Assembly (NCBI GenBank): GCA_035629175.1
Contig: DASPIL010000103.1
Coordinates: 1-64,000, forward strand
Direction: 5' to 3'
DNA from: Verrucomicrobiia bacterium
GTDB taxonomy: Bacteria > Verrucomicrobiota > Verrucomicrobiia > Limisphaerales > DASXHY01
Length of the DNA stretch: 64,000 nt
The notes beneath the pieces are model-generated. The model was not told where the DNA came from and made no database searches. It saw only the letters and a list, made by a program, of their open reading frames with translations. Shown in pieces: positions 45,364 through 55,491 of the stretch (positions within the stretch are counted from its first letter, which is position 1; every line of letters starts with the position of its first letter). The position numbers were made by a program, and so were the translations under genes.

Positions 45364-46209
45364 ATGAAATTTGGCATCAATACCTATCTCTTCACTTCAC
45401 CCTTCACGAACGCCAGCACGAAACTATTTCGGCAATTTCGGGAATGGGGCTTCGACTCGGTTGAGATGGCCATTGAGCATCCAAGCCACATTGATCCTGC
45501 ATTCGTGCGGCGCGAACTGGATCGACACGGCCTTGCGTGCACATCGTTGTGCGCGTGCTTTGGGCCCGATCGCGACCTTCGCGGCACGCCGAGACAGCAG
45601 AAGGCGTCGGTGAAATACATCGAGGCGCTTCTCGATCACATGGTCGTGCTGGGATCCACATCGCTAATCGGCCCAGTGTATTCGTCCGTGGGACGCGCCG
45701 ATGCCGTTCCAGGCCCCGAATACCGGAAGCAATGGAAAACAGTGGTGCAACATCTGAAGCACCTCGCAGCCTACGCCGAGGATCGGAATTGCCGGATTTG
45801 CGTTGAACCGTTGAATCGGTTCGAGACCGATTTCATCAATACATGCGACCAGGTCCTCGCATTGCTCAAAGCCGTCGGCAGTCCAGCCCTTAAGATCCTT
45901 CTCGACACATTTCACATGAACATTGAGGAGAAGGATCCGTGCGCCGCCATTCGCAAGGCGGGAAAACATTTGGGCCATGTGCATGCGTGCGGCAACGACC
46001 GCGGCACACCGGGCAATGATCACACGGACTGGCAAGCGATCGGCATCGCGCTCAAGGATGCCGGATACAACGACCTCATTGTCATTGAATCATTCACACC
46101 CGACGTGAAAGTCATTGCCCGCGCTGCTGCGATCTGGCGCAGGATCGAGCCGACACGCGATGAGATTGCTGTGGACGGCCTGAAGTTCTTGAAGCGCGCG
46201 TTCAAGTGA
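45364..46209 (+). CDS. Sugar 3-epimerase (D-tagatose/D-psicose 3-epimerase-like)
   Basis: The 281-residue TIM-barrel protein belongs to the xylose-isomerase-like superfamily. It starts MKFGINTYLFTSPFTNASTK. Predicted Mn2+ ligands are Glu in CRICVEPLNRFETD, Asp in ILLDTFHMNIEE, His in LGHVHACGNDRG and Glu in IVIESFTPD. That set matches ketohexose 3-epimerases, which interconvert fructose with psicose. The next gene is a GH32 fructanase 14 bp downstream on the same strand, so fructose released from fructan is a plausible substrate. Substrate choice within the family is not certain. Confidence 0.82.
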   Translation: MKFGINTYLFTSPFTNASTKLFRQFREWGFDSVEMAIEHPSHIDPAFVRRELDRHGLACTSLCACFGPDRDLRGTPRQQKASVKYIEALLDHMVVLGSTSLIGPVYSSVGRADAVPGPEYRKQWKTVVQHLKHLAAYAEDRNCRICVEPLNRFETDFINTCDQVLALLKAVGSPALKILLDTFHMNIEEKDPCAAIRKAGKHLGHVHACGNDRGTPGNDHTDWQAIGIALKDAGYNDLIVIESFTPDVKVIARAAAIWRRIEPTRDEIAVDGLKFLKRAFK

Positions 46210-46223
46210 TGCTGGCCGCAAAC

Positions 46224-48431
46224 ATGTTCTCGAAGTTGACCTTCAAACTTCAATTGTCTGGAGCGGCTTCCACCGCCAGTGCAGCACGATGGCTCCTTAC
46301 GCTTTTCGTGTTCCTCGCGGCGCCTGCTTATTCTTCAGCGCAACCCGCCGACATCGTCATTGATGATTTTGAGGGTGACTCGTATGCGCCCTGGCGGGCG
46401 GTGGGCAGTGCCTTTGGGGCCGGGCCGGCGCGGGGAATGTTGCCCAATCAAATGCCGGTTGAAGGATTCCTCGGCAAGGGTTTCGTGAATTCCTTCCACA
46501 AAGGCGATGACTCTGTCGGAACGCTGACTTCTCCAGAGTTCAGGATCGAACGACGGTTTCTGCAGTTCCTGATTGGGGGTGGAGGTTGGCCGGGCAAGAC
46601 ATGCCTGAACCTGGTTGTTGACGGCAAAGTCGTGCGAAGCGCAACGGGACCGAACGTGCATTCGGGGGGCAGCGAACGCCTGGCTCCGCAGCAATTGGAG
46701 GTCGTTGAGTTCTTGGGCCGGACCGCTCGCATTCAAATTGTCGATGAGGCTGCCGGGACATGGGGGCACATTAACGTGGATCAGATTGTCCTGACAGATC
46801 GCGAGGTGCCTGCATGGCTGCCGCCTCAGGACGTGGAGCGGACGATGTTGATTGAGAAGCGCTACCTGCACTTGCCGGTAAAAAGCCGCGCTCCGACGCG
46901 CCGCGTGTCACTGATCGTCGCGGGCACAGTCGAGCGGGAATTCGACCTGGAGATTGCCGACAGCACGCCTGACTGGTGGGCATTCGTGGACATAAGCCAT
47001 TTGAAAGGGAAGATGATCACTGTGCGCGCAGCGAAACTTCGGCGGGATTCCGTGGGGCTTAACGCGTTGGATCAGTCGGACGAAATCAAGGGCAGCGACA
47101 GCCTGTATGACGAGGCGCAGCGCCCGCAGTTTCACTTCACCTCGCGGCGGGGCTGGCTGAATGATCCCAACGGTCTCGTCTTCTATAAGGGCGAGTATCA
47201 CCTGTTCTACCAGCATAATCCGTATGGCTGGAACTGGGGAAATATGCATTGGGGCCACGCGGTGAGCACCAACCTGGTGCATTGGCGCGAGTTGCCGATT
47301 GCGCTGCATCCCGACAAACATGGCACCATGTTTTCAGGATCGGCGGTGGTCGACTGGAACAACACGGCGGGTTTCCAAGCGGGGAACGAACCGCCACTCG
47401 TTGCAATGTTCACCGCGGCTGGCCGTCCTTTCACGCAGGGCCTTGCCTACAGCAACAACCGCGGGCGCACGTGGACCAAATACGAGAAGAACCCTGTGGT
47501 CAGGCACATTATTCGTGAGAATCGCGATCCCAAAGCATTCTGGTTTGAGCCGGAAAAAAAGTGGGTCATGGCGCTGTATCTTGATCAGAGCGATTTCGGC
47601 TTGTTCGAATCGCGCGACCTGAAGCAGTGGAGCAAGCTGAGCCAGTTGACGATTCCCGGCGATTCCGAGTGTCCCGAGTTTTTCGAAGTGGCCGTCGATG
47701 GAGATCCGAAGCAAACGCGCTGGATTTTCCACGGTGCAAACGGCCGGTACTTTGTGGGCAGCTTCGACGGCTGCCGGTTCGCTCCCGAATCGGGGCCGCA
47801 CACGCTGCAACACGGCAATGCGTGGTATGCGTCGCAAACGTTCAACGACGTCCCGGGTGACCGTCGCATCCTCATTCCTTGGGCGCGGATGACCGAACGC
47901 GATGTTCCATTTCACCAGCAGATGCCCTTCAACCAAATGATGGGACTGCCTGTGGAACTCACGCTTGTTTCCACGGCCCATGGCATACGCCTGAGGGCCA
48001 ATCCCGTTTCTGAGTTGGCGGTGCTGCGCGGCCGCACCCACGCGATCGAATCGGGCGCGGTTCAACCCGGCGACAATCCGCTGTCTGCTGTCACTGGCGA
48101 ACTGTTCGAGCTGGTTGCCGATATCGCGCCGCGTGACGCCAGGTTGCTGACCTTCAATCTCCGCGGCGAGCACGTGACTTATGATGTTAAAAAACAGGAG
48201 CTGTCCTGTGCCCGCAGCGTGGCATCATTAAAACCGCGCAATGGCAGGATTGAATTGCGCCTGTTTGTCGATCGAACGGCAATCGACATCTTTGGCAATC
48301 AAGGCGAAGTGTACATGCCGATCGGGCGGGCTCTTCCATCCGGGAATCGGACCATCGGATTGTCGGTGGAAGGCGGCCGTGCAACCATTCACTCATTGCG
48401 CGTCTTTGAGCTGCAATCGTCATGGAAATGA
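46224..48431 (+). CDS. GH32 fructan beta-fructosidase (levanase/inulinase-like)
   Basis: The 735-residue exported enzyme has a signal peptide, an N-terminal beta-sandwich at about 30-200, and a GH32 five-blade propeller from about 300. The nucleophile is in GWLNDPNGLVFYKGEYHLFY, the transition-state stabiliser in ENRDPKAFW, and the acid/base Glu in GDSECPEFFEV. A C-terminal beta-sandwich (RIELRLFVDRTAIDIFGNQG) completes the family layout. It would release fructose from levan, inulin or sucrose outside the cytoplasm. I used ATG at 46224; an upstream ATG overlaps the epimerase stop. Confidence 0.9.
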   Translation: MFSKLTFKLQLSGAASTASAARWLLTLFVFLAAPAYSSAQPADIVIDDFEGDSYAPWRAVGSAFGAGPARGMLPNQMPVEGFLGKGFVNSFHKGDDSVGTLTSPEFRIERRFLQFLIGGGGWPGKTCLNLVVDGKVVRSATGPNVHSGGSERLAPQQLEVVEFLGRTARIQIVDEAAGTWGHINVDQIVLTDREVPAWLPPQDVERTMLIEKRYLHLPVKSRAPTRRVSLIVAGTVEREFDLEIADSTPDWWAFVDISHLKGKMITVRAAKLRRDSVGLNALDQSDEIKGSDSLYDEAQRPQFHFTSRRGWLNDPNGLVFYKGEYHLFYQHNPYGWNWGNMHWGHAVSTNLVHWRELPIALHPDKHGTMFSGSAVVDWNNTAGFQAGNEPPLVAMFTAAGRPFTQGLAYSNNRGRTWTKYEKNPVVRHIIRENRDPKAFWFEPEKKWVMALYLDQSDFGLFESRDLKQWSKLSQLTIPGDSECPEFFEVAVDGDPKQTRWIFHGANGRYFVGSFDGCRFAPESGPHTLQHGNAWYASQTFNDVPGDRRILIPWARMTERDVPFHQQMPFNQMMGLPVELTLVSTAHGIRLRANPVSELAVLRGRTHAIESGAVQPGDNPLSAVTGELFELVADIAPRDARLLTFNLRGEHVTYDVKKQELSCARSVASLKPRNGRIELRLFVDRTAIDIFGNQGEVYMPIGRALPSGNRTIGLSVEGGRATIHSLRVFELQSSWK

Positions 48432-48509
48432 CGAGTCGGTGAACCGGCGAATGTGTTGAAATATCCGCACCGCCGTGCCGTGACGAGTCAACGGCGCGGC
48501 GCTGAATAT

Positions 48510-50069
48510 TCAGATGCTGCCTCGGATGATTCGGAATGATGGCAGATTGGTGGGCCCGATGACCGGCACGTTGTTCGTGGTTGGGATCACACCAAAGGCG
48601 GCCTGGCTGAAATAGTGATGCCATTCAACCGTTGCCCCCGTGTTGGTGACAGTATGGACGGAAGTCCAGTCCAGCTGATTGGTTGAGATCTGCAATGTGG
48701 CAACGGCGCCTCGCAGCATGTTGGTTTTAAGCCAGGCATCCTGCGCAGGAACATAGGAACTTGCGCCGGGTTCGCTCGGGGCGTAAGTGCGGACATAAAC
48801 CGACAGCTGACCGCGTTTGGTCGCAGCGGGGTAAGTGACTGGCGCGTTTGGCGCTTGAGTGAAGGTTCCCCACCGCAAAACATCGAATTGTGGAAAGCCG
48901 AATTGCGGGGAATCTGCGGTCTGCAGGCGGGGACCCATGCGGTTGAAGGTGATCTTCACAGGTCCGTTGATAATTCCCGGCCCGGCGCCTCCAGTATTCC
49001 CATTCGTATCCGCGCAATTCAACCACGCGCCTGTTTGTGACCGCTCGATCACGGACGCCCAGCCATTCGTTGCAATGTTATCCGCGACCGAAAAAAGAAC
49101 GTCCGGACGCGTTACGCGCCGAATCGTGAGTTGTTGGCGCCTTACTCCATTTGTTACGAGAAACGTGGGATAGGAAAATGTCTGCGCGACAAAACGCGAT
49201 CCTCGTTTTTTGTGCCGGACAAACCGGATTTTTTCAACACCTTCCCGGGGGGCGATCGCCGGGCCGCTGCGGCGAAGGCGTGCTCCGGGGGGCAGGGCTT
49301 CCACGTTCACGTTTGTCCTGCTGAGCAGGTAACGGAGGCCGCCGGCGTCGTCACGCGAGAGCCCGGTGAAGAACAAGCCCGGGCTCAGTTTTCCGTCGGC
49401 CACCGGTGACGCATCACCAATCGGGTTTGCCCGCAATTCGCCTGCATCCGCAAACAGTTCACCCATCCAGACGTTCCAATACACCACGCCTGTGTAGAGC
49501 ACACCATTGACGGTTCGGCTCGCGCCGCGTGTTTCGGGATCGAAGTTGCGGAGCAGAATGAGGTTTTCGTAAACCGAGTTGTCCCATTGAGCTTCGTCGG
49601 CATGCTGGCCAAAGTAAGGATCCCAGCGCCGCAGCGTAAATATGTGCGAGGAAGGGGCGGCGAGGCCCATCTGTTCAAGCAGGCAGAAGAGCGTTGCGGA
49701 CTTCAGGTCGAACAATCCCGCGCTGGCCGCCTGGGCATTCATGCGGCGCACGTCGAGCGCGAAGCTGTCCAGGGACACGTTTGAGGAGCGAGGCACGGCG
49801 TTCAAAGTTTGAATCGCCATCTCCACGGCGCGAACGCCTTTCTTTCCGAAATATTGAACGAACGCATCATCAAAGCCGTACGTCACAATAGGAACGTTCC
49901 AGCGATATTCCTCGTCGAGTGCCATTGGCCCCCCGATCCCGCCGTCTTCCCGGTAACCGTTGGTTTCTGTCATCCAATCCGCATGGGGACCGAGCAGGGA
50001 GAAGGCGCGCGCCTGGGTGCAGGCCAGCGCGAGGACGAGTGCAATGAGTGAGCAGTGAGTGGGGTTCAT
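48510..50069 (-). CDS. Secreted protein of unknown function
   Basis: The 519-residue protein has a signal peptide (NPTHCSLIALVLALACTQAR, then AFS). The mature part begins with a domain rich in aromatic residues (EEYRWNVPIVTYGFDDAFVQ; VRAVEMAIQTLNAVP; SATLFCLLEQMGL) and ends in beta-rich sequence (ITFNRMGPRLQTADSPQFGF; WKTNMLRG-like repeats). I do not recognise a family, although the feel is of the large secreted proteins common in Pedosphaera-type genomes. It has no membrane anchor or sorting tail. Its neighbours on both sides are carbohydrate-active enzymes. Confidence 0.7.
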   Translation of the reverse strand: MNPTHCSLIALVLALACTQARAFSLLGPHADWMTETNGYREDGGIGGPMALDEEYRWNVPIVTYGFDDAFVQYFGKKGVRAVEMAIQTLNAVPRSSNVSLDSFALDVRRMNAQAASAGLFDLKSATLFCLLEQMGLAAPSSHIFTLRRWDPYFGQHADEAQWDNSVYENLILLRNFDPETRGASRTVNGVLYTGVVYWNVWMGELFADAGELRANPIGDASPVADGKLSPGLFFTGLSRDDAGGLRYLLSRTNVNVEALPPGARLRRSGPAIAPREGVEKIRFVRHKKRGSRFVAQTFSYPTFLVTNGVRRQQLTIRRVTRPDVLFSVADNIATNGWASVIERSQTGAWLNCADTNGNTGGAGPGIINGPVKITFNRMGPRLQTADSPQFGFPQFDVLRWGTFTQAPNAPVTYPAATKRGQLSVYVRTYAPSEPGASSYVPAQDAWLKTNMLRGAVATLQISTNQLDWTSVHTVTNTGATVEWHHYFSQAAFGVIPTTNNVPVIGPTNLPSFRIIRGSI

Positions 50070-50313
50070 AACCGCGACCTTTTCATAGGACGAGGATAAG
50101 ACCCATGGTCCCGGTAACAAGGATGGGGACTTCGGACAAGCGGCCGTATTATTCCGTATTCAAATGATACGGACATCCCGCTGCGGAATCCTCAGGGCAG
50201 AGGCGTTGAACGCGTGGGATGCTTGCGAAGGAGAGCCGAAGTGGGTGCGGATGCGATTGAATTGCCCCGAGCTGATGCGCAGCGCGGCACCTCTGCCTGG
50301 CGAGTGCAAGACG

Positions 50314-50982
50314 CTACTGCACAGCCGGGCGAACCCGTTCGGTCAGCAGGCGATAACCCTCTGCGCTGAAGTGGAGCTTGTCTGCGACGAACAGTTCAGG
50401 CCGTGGCTGGCCATCAGTGCCGAGCACCATGTCGTAGGTTTCGACATAACGAACCCCGTCGATCTGGTGCGCCCATTCCTTGACGAGATTATTGAACTTC
50501 TTTTCCCGAGCGGCGTTGTTCCATCGGGCAATGGTTGGGTTCCACGAGATAAACACAATTTCAACGCGAGGCAGCCGCTGGCGAACGAGGCGCACGAACT
50601 CCTTGAAATCGGCGAACACGGTTTCTGGAGATTTGCCATTGGCGAGATCGTTTCCACCACAACGCATGACGATCTTTTTCGGCTTGTAGGGAAAGATGAT
50701 TCGATCCGCGTAATAGGTGCAATCGACGATCTCGCAGCCACCCACGCCACGGTTGATCGCGGGCGTATCCGGAAAATCCTGGGCGAGTGTCTTCCAGAGC
50801 CGAATTCCTGACGAGCCGACAAAGAGGACGGCATTGGCGGGCGGCGGACTCGTTCGATCCTGCGCCTCGTACGCGCGGACTTCCGGTTCCCACACGGCAA
50901 AATTGTGGTTCGTGTCTGCAGCCTGCAGCAGCGTCGGAACGATCAGCGCGAGAAGCACCAGGCGATGGGCAATGCGATTCAT
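50314..50982 (-). CDS. Secreted SGNH/GDSL hydrolase
   Basis: The 222-residue protein has a signal peptide (NRIAHRLVLLALIVPTLLQA) and the SGNH blocks: the catalytic Ser in VLFVGSSGIRLW, Gly in INRGVGGCEI, Asn in RCGGNDLANG, and the Asp/His pair in ADKLHFSAEGYRLL. Such esterases often deacetylate polysaccharides, which fits the nearby GH32 and GH10 enzymes. The chosen ATG is where the signal peptide starts; the frame extends 25 codons further upstream without support. Confidence 0.85.
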   Translation of the reverse strand: MNRIAHRLVLLALIVPTLLQAADTNHNFAVWEPEVRAYEAQDRTSPPPANAVLFVGSSGIRLWKTLAQDFPDTPAINRGVGGCEIVDCTYYADRIIFPYKPKKIVMRCGGNDLANGKSPETVFADFKEFVRLVRQRLPRVEIVFISWNPTIARWNNAAREKKFNNLVKEWAHQIDGVRYVETYDMVLGTDGQPRPELFVADKLHFSAEGYRLLTERVRPAVQ

Positions 50983-51400
50983 GTCGCTACTGTGTGATCC
51001 CGCGCGGGGTTTTCGCAATCCGATTTCGAGGTCCAGCTTGGATCCGCATTCGTGCAACCGTGATGCATTGCGAACCCGCGGCAGCTCCAGGACTCCTCGT
51101 CAAATGGAGAGCCGAAGCGGGCATGGTTCGATAGCACCATCCCTTATTCACCCCATTAATGGCAAAAAAATCGTGAGATCTTTCCCAAACTTTGCTTGCG
51201 CGGGTTTGGACGGCTGTTAAGAATTCGCGCCATCATCAAGCGACAGTCGCGTGTTAGCCTTGGCAGAATGCGCGATATGGGCGGCTCTTTTTTGCTTTCA
51301 GGAAAAGCAACAGAGGGCTTGCAAGCGCAGTGATGATGCCTGGCCCAGCGCGATGGTTCAGGAGTGGAAGCGGTGGAATGTTCGGACTGAAACGAAAATA
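50983..51400. other. Intergenic upstream of the respiratory operon
   Basis: This 418-bp gap must hold the promoter of the ten-gene act operon and that of the divergent SGNH gene. An A-rich run (GGCAAAAAAATCG near 51161) and AT-rich patches are present, but I see no clear -35/-10 pair or operator. No gene is supported. Confidence 0.4.
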
Positions 51401-52054
51401 ATGTCAGCGATTTTCCCAAAATGGACCAACAGGTTGCCGTTGTACTTCATCATCGGCCTGCTGTTGGTGGGGTCTGCCGTGACGGCAGGCGTCTGGTATT
51501 ACTGCACTCCGAAGTACTCGCGTGTCGGATATCAGCCGATCCAGCCGGTTCCGTTCTCCCACGCCACGCACGCGGGACAGCTCGGAATGGATTGCCGCTA
51601 TTGCCATAACAACGTCGAACAATCCTGGTTTTCGAACATCCCGGCGGCCTCCACGTGCATGAACTGTCACAACCAGGTGCTGAAGGATGACCCGCGGCTT
51701 GCGCCCGTGCGGGAGAGCGCCGCGAGCGGGAAGCCGATCCCATGGGTGCAGATCCACAAGCTCCCCGACTTCGCTTACTTCAATCACTCCGTCCATGTGA
51801 ATCGTGGAATCAGCTGTGTGGAATGCCATGGGCGCATCGATCAGATGGAGGAAGTTTACCATGCGAAGCCGTTTTCAATGGCTTTCTGCCTGGAATGTCA
51901 TCGGCAGCCGGAAACGCGTTTGCGTCCCGTCGACAAAGTCACAGACCTTGCGTGGCAGCCGGAATCGCCCGCCAAGCAGCTGGAGTTCGGACAGCGCGCG
52001 ATGAGGGATTGGAAAGTCGAATCGCTGCAAACCTGCTCAGCCTGTCACCGCTGA
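51401..52054 (+). CDS. actA: Alternative Complex III subunit ActA, pentahaem cytochrome c
   Basis: The 217-residue protein has an N-terminal membrane anchor (LYFIIGLLLVGSAVTAGVWY) and five CxxCH haem sites: CRYCH, CMNCH, CVECH, CLECH and CSACH. It takes electrons from the iron-sulfur subunit of ACIII and relays them across the complex. It is first in the operon, 107 bp before actB. An upstream frame to 51251 has no signal or haem sites, so I chose ATG at 51401, where the membrane anchor begins. Confidence 0.92.
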   Translation: MSAIFPKWTNRLPLYFIIGLLLVGSAVTAGVWYYCTPKYSRVGYQPIQPVPFSHATHAGQLGMDCRYCHNNVEQSWFSNIPAASTCMNCHNQVLKDDPRLAPVRESAASGKPIPWVQIHKLPDFAYFNHSVHVNRGISCVECHGRIDQMEEVYHAKPFSMAFCLECHRQPETRLRPVDKVTDLAWQPESPAKQLEFGQRAMRDWKVESLQTCSACHR

Positions 52055-52061
52055 ACCCTTT

Positions 52062-52085
52062 AATTTACGATTTATGATTTACGAT
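52062..52085. repeat. Direct repeat ATTTACGAT x2
   Basis: ATTTACGAT occurs at 52063-52071 and 52077-52085, between actA and actB. The 13-mer AATTTACGATTTA at 52062 also occurs exactly at 34905-34917, between two tail-collar genes. This may be a dispersed AT-rich element. Confidence 0.5.
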
Positions 52086-52161
52086 CTTCAATCGGTGTCC
52101 CTGACGTGGCGGCGTGGAGCCGTCCTGGGTGGCAGCCTTTGAAAATCGTCATCGGCCGGCA

Positions 52162-55100
52162 ATGAGCAAAACCATTCCCCCAGTTTGTCCTGAACCGGAA
52201 ACGGGCCGTCGTTATTGGCGCAGCCTGGATCAATTGGCCGAGACGCCGGAGTTTCGCCAGTGGCTCGAACGCGAGTTCCCCCAGGGCGCCAGCGAGTTCA
52301 CCGACGAGGTTTCCAGGCGGCACTTCGTCAAGATCATGTCCGCCTCGTTCCTGCTCGCCGGCCTTGGATTGGGCGCGACTGGATGCCGACGGCCTGTGGA
52401 GCGGCTTGAACCGTTCGGCAAGCAGCCCGAAGGCTACGTTCACGGCGTCCCGCAATTCTTTGCAACGGCAATGCCCACGCGCAGTGGCGCGGTTCCGCTG
52501 GTGGCAAAGTCCTACGAAGGACGCCCGATCAAGGTCGAAGGCAATCCGCTGCACCCCGACAGCAACGGCGGAACTGACCGCTGGTCGCAGGCATCGATTC
52601 TCAACCTTTACGATCCGGATCGGTCACGCCGCTTCACGAAGGGTGGAACGAACGTCGCGCCCGAAGCGGCGTTTGATTTCCTGAAGGAACTGTCTGCGAG
52701 TGCCCAGCGTAACGGAGGCCAGGGCCTCGTGTTTCTCCTGGAACGCAATACATCGCCCTCGCGCCAGCGCTTGCAGCAGGTCGTTGCCCGCAAATTCCCT
52801 CAGGCGAAATGGTTCGTCCACGAAGCCATCGACACCGACATCCATCGCCGCGCCGCATCGGAGGCTTTTGGCGCGTCGGTGAAGCCTTATTTCCACTACG
52901 ACAAGGCGAAGGTCATCCTCTCGCTCGACTGCGATTTCATTGGGGCGGAAGAAGATGTTCATAACAACATCCGCAAGTTTGTGGATGGGCGCCGCATCGA
53001 AACGCCGAAGAGCGAGATGAATCGCCTCTACGTCGTCGAAGCGTTGATGACGCTGACTGGCGTCAATGCGGATCATCGGTTGCGCACGGCATCCAGCAAG
53101 GTCGGCGCGATTGCCGCGGCGATTCTCACCCAACTCAATGGCGGCCAGGCGCAGGTTCCGGCAGGTGTAAACAACTCGTGGATCACTGAATGCGCGGCCG
53201 ACCTGAAGGCACACGCGGGGCGCTCGCTCGTTGTTGCCGGTTATCGGCAACCGCTCGAAGTTCACCTTCTCGCGCATGCGATCAATGCGGCCCTGAACAA
53301 CATTGGCCAGACCGTGGTGCTGCACGAGACTCCTGCATTCAATGCGGGCAGCCTCGCTGAGCTGGCTCAAGCGCTGAACGCAGGCCAGATCGAAACGTTG
53401 GTGATGCTTGGCGGCAATCCCGCCTACACGGCCCCTGCGGATCTTGATTGGCTGAACGCGCAGGCGAAGGCAAAAAGCGTGGTGCGTCTCGGCTACTACG
53501 AGGACGAATCGTTCCAGATCACCAAGCGCGCCAACGATTGGCATTTTCCCGCAGCGCACTATTTGGAAAGTTGGGGCGATGTTCGCACCAGCGACGGCAC
53601 GCTCGTTCCGATCCAACCGCTGATTGCGCCTTTGTTCGGCGGTGTCACTGAAATCGAAATCCTTGCGCGCATCGCGGGCGAGGAAGTGGTCAAGCCGTAT
53701 GACATCGTGCGCCAGACCTTCGCTCAAGCCGGCGGATCGGCCGATGACCTCGCGTGGACTCGCTTCCTCCACGACGGTTTCCTGCAAGGGTCTGCGGCAA
53801 AGCCCGCCAGCGCGCGCGCAAACGCAGGCGCGCTTTCACAGGCTGCTTCCCGCATTCAGGCAGGCAATCCATCCAGGGACAGCCTCGAGGTGGTCTTTCA
53901 TCGCGATTACAGCCTGGATGACGGGCGGTTCACGAACAACGGATGGCTCCAGGAACTTCCTGATCCCATCACAAAATTCGTTTGGGACAACGCGGTTCTC
54001 ATCAGCCGCAAAACAGCCCGCGAACTTGGCGTCAAGAATTCGGATGTCGTCGAGGTGAAACTCGGCAATCGTTCCCTTCGCGGACCGATCTGGATTCAGC
54101 CTGGAATGGCTGATTACACGATCGGCCTCGCGCTCGGTTACGGCCGCGAGCTTGCCGGCCGCGTTGGCAGCAAGGTCGGATTCAACGCCTACGCGATCCG
54201 CAGTGCAACGGCCGGCGATATTGTGGTTGGGGCAACGGTTGCCAAGACTTCCGACACGTATCCGATTGCCTGCACGCAGGATCATTGGTCGATGGAAGGG
54301 CGCCCGCTGGTTCGCGAAGGCACCCTCCAGCAATACAGCGAGAATTCACATTTCGTGAAGAACATGGACGGGCACCAGCCGCCGGGCGGCAACCGTTCGT
54401 TGTATCCGAATCCTTTCGACAAGGATAAGGAACGCGCGCATCACCAGTGGGGTATGGCAATCGACCTTGGCGCGTGCGTCGGCTGCGCCACCTGCACGAT
54501 CGCGTGCCAGAGCGAGAACAACATCCCGATCGTTGGCAAGGACCTGGTTTCTCGCGGCCGCGAAATGCACTGGCTCCGCATCGACCGTTATTATGCGGGC
54601 CCGGCGGCGATGCATCGTTGGGAGTCGATGTTCACCGCAGACACTTACAAGAACGAAGACCAGCAGCAGTTCGAGGAATGGATTGACGATCCGCAGGTGG
54701 TGACGCAGCCGATGCTTTGCCAGCATTGCGAATCGGCGCCGTGCGAGAACGTTTGTCCCGTCAACGCGACCGTGCACGACCAGGAAGGCCTGAACGTGAT
54801 GGTTTACAACCGTTGCGTCGGCACGCGTTATTGCTCGAACAACTGCCCGTATAAGGTTCGCCGCTTCAATTATCTCGATTACAACAAGCGCCCGCTGAAG
54901 GACCTGAAGGGGCCGTTCTATCCGCCGTCGTTTGCGAATGGAGCGTTTTCAAAGTGGGTCAAGGATCCGACCGATCCGACAGCAGGCATGCGCGAAGAGG
55001 ACGAATGGGATCTCATCAAGATGATGAAGAATCCGGACGTCACGGTCCGCATGCGCGGAGTGATGGAGAAGTGCACGTTCTGCGTTCAGCGCATCGAAGG

Positions 55101-55491
55101 TGCGAAGATCGCGCAGAAGGTCAAAGCTGGAGCTTCAGGCGATGTCATCGTTCCTGACGGCACCTTCACGACAGCGTGCGCCCAGGCTTGCCCTGCGGGA
55201 GCCATTGTATTTGGCGACATCAACGACGCGAACAGCAAGGTTTCAAAACTGAAGGCGCAGGAGCGGAATTATTCCGTATTGGACTTCCTGCTGACGAAGC
55301 CGCGGACGACCTATCTGGCGCGCTTGCGCAACCCGAATCCGCGCATGCCCGATTACGCCGATCCCGCGACGGAATACCCGTTGAGCCTGGATGAGTACAA
55401 GATGAGAAATGGAGACCCGTTTGGACATCATGGCGAACATGGCGCAGCGGAAGCCGGAACAGGCGCCAGTGTTGAGAAAGGACATCACTAA
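52162..55491 (+). CDS. actB: Alternative Complex III subunit ActB, molybdopterin-oxidoreductase-like iron-sulfur protein
   Basis: The 1109-residue protein begins with a Tat-type signal ([20 protein letters not shown], with a Cys at about 75 that may be lipidated). It continues with a molybdopterin-oxidoreductase-like region of about 650 residues, which in ACIII lacks the cofactor. The C-terminal third has iron-sulfur ligands: [18 protein letters not shown] near 770, [47 protein letters not shown] and [12 protein letters not shown]. These would carry electrons from quinol to ActA. It shares one base with actC (TAATG). Confidence 0.93.
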   Translation: MSKTIPPVCPEPETGRRYWRSLDQLAETPEFRQWLEREFPQGASEFTDEVSRRHFVKIMSASFLLAGLGLGATGCRRPVERLEPFGKQPEGYVHGVPQFFATAMPTRSGAVPLVAKSYEGRPIKVEGNPLHPDSNGGTDRWSQASILNLYDPDRSRRFTKGGTNVAPEAAFDFLKELSASAQRNGGQGLVFLLERNTSPSRQRLQQVVARKFPQAKWFVHEAIDTDIHRRAASEAFGASVKPYFHYDKAKVILSLDCDFIGAEEDVHNNIRKFVDGRRIETPKSEMNRLYVVEALMTLTGVNADHRLRTASSKVGAIAAAILTQLNGGQAQVPAGVNNSWITECAADLKAHAGRSLVVAGYRQPLEVHLLAHAINAALNNIGQTVVLHETPAFNAGSLAELAQALNAGQIETLVMLGGNPAYTAPADLDWLNAQAKAKSVVRLGYYEDESFQITKRANDWHFPAAHYLESWGDVRTSDGTLVPIQPLIAPLFGGVTEIEILARIAGEEVVKPYDIVRQTFAQAGGSADDLAWTRFLHDGFLQGSAAKPASARANAGALSQAASRIQAGNPSRDSLEVVFHRDYSLDDGRFTNNGWLQELPDPITKFVWDNAVLISRKTARELGVKNSDVVEVKLGNRSLRGPIWIQPGMADYTIGLALGYGRELAGRVGSKVGFNAYAIRSATAGDIVVGATVAKTSDTYPIACTQDHWSMEGRPLVREGTLQQYSENSHFVKNMDGHQPPGGNRSLYPNPFDKDKERAHHQWGMAIDLGACVGCATCTIACQSENNIPIVGKDLVSRGREMHWLRIDRYYAGPAAMHRWESMFTADTYKNEDQQQFEEWIDDPQVVTQPMLCQHCESAPCENVCPVNATVHDQEGLNVMVYNRCVGTRYCSNNCPYKVRRFNYLDYNKRPLKDLKGPFYPPSFANGAFSKWVKDPTDPTAGMREEDEWDLIKMMKNPDVTVRMRGVMEKCTFCVQRIEGAKIAQKVKAGASGDVIVPDGTFTTACAQACPAGAIVFGDINDANSKVSKLKAQERNYSVLDFLLTKPRTTYLARLRNPNPRMPDYADPATEYPLSLDEYKMRNGDPFGHHGEHGAAEAGTGASVEKGHH

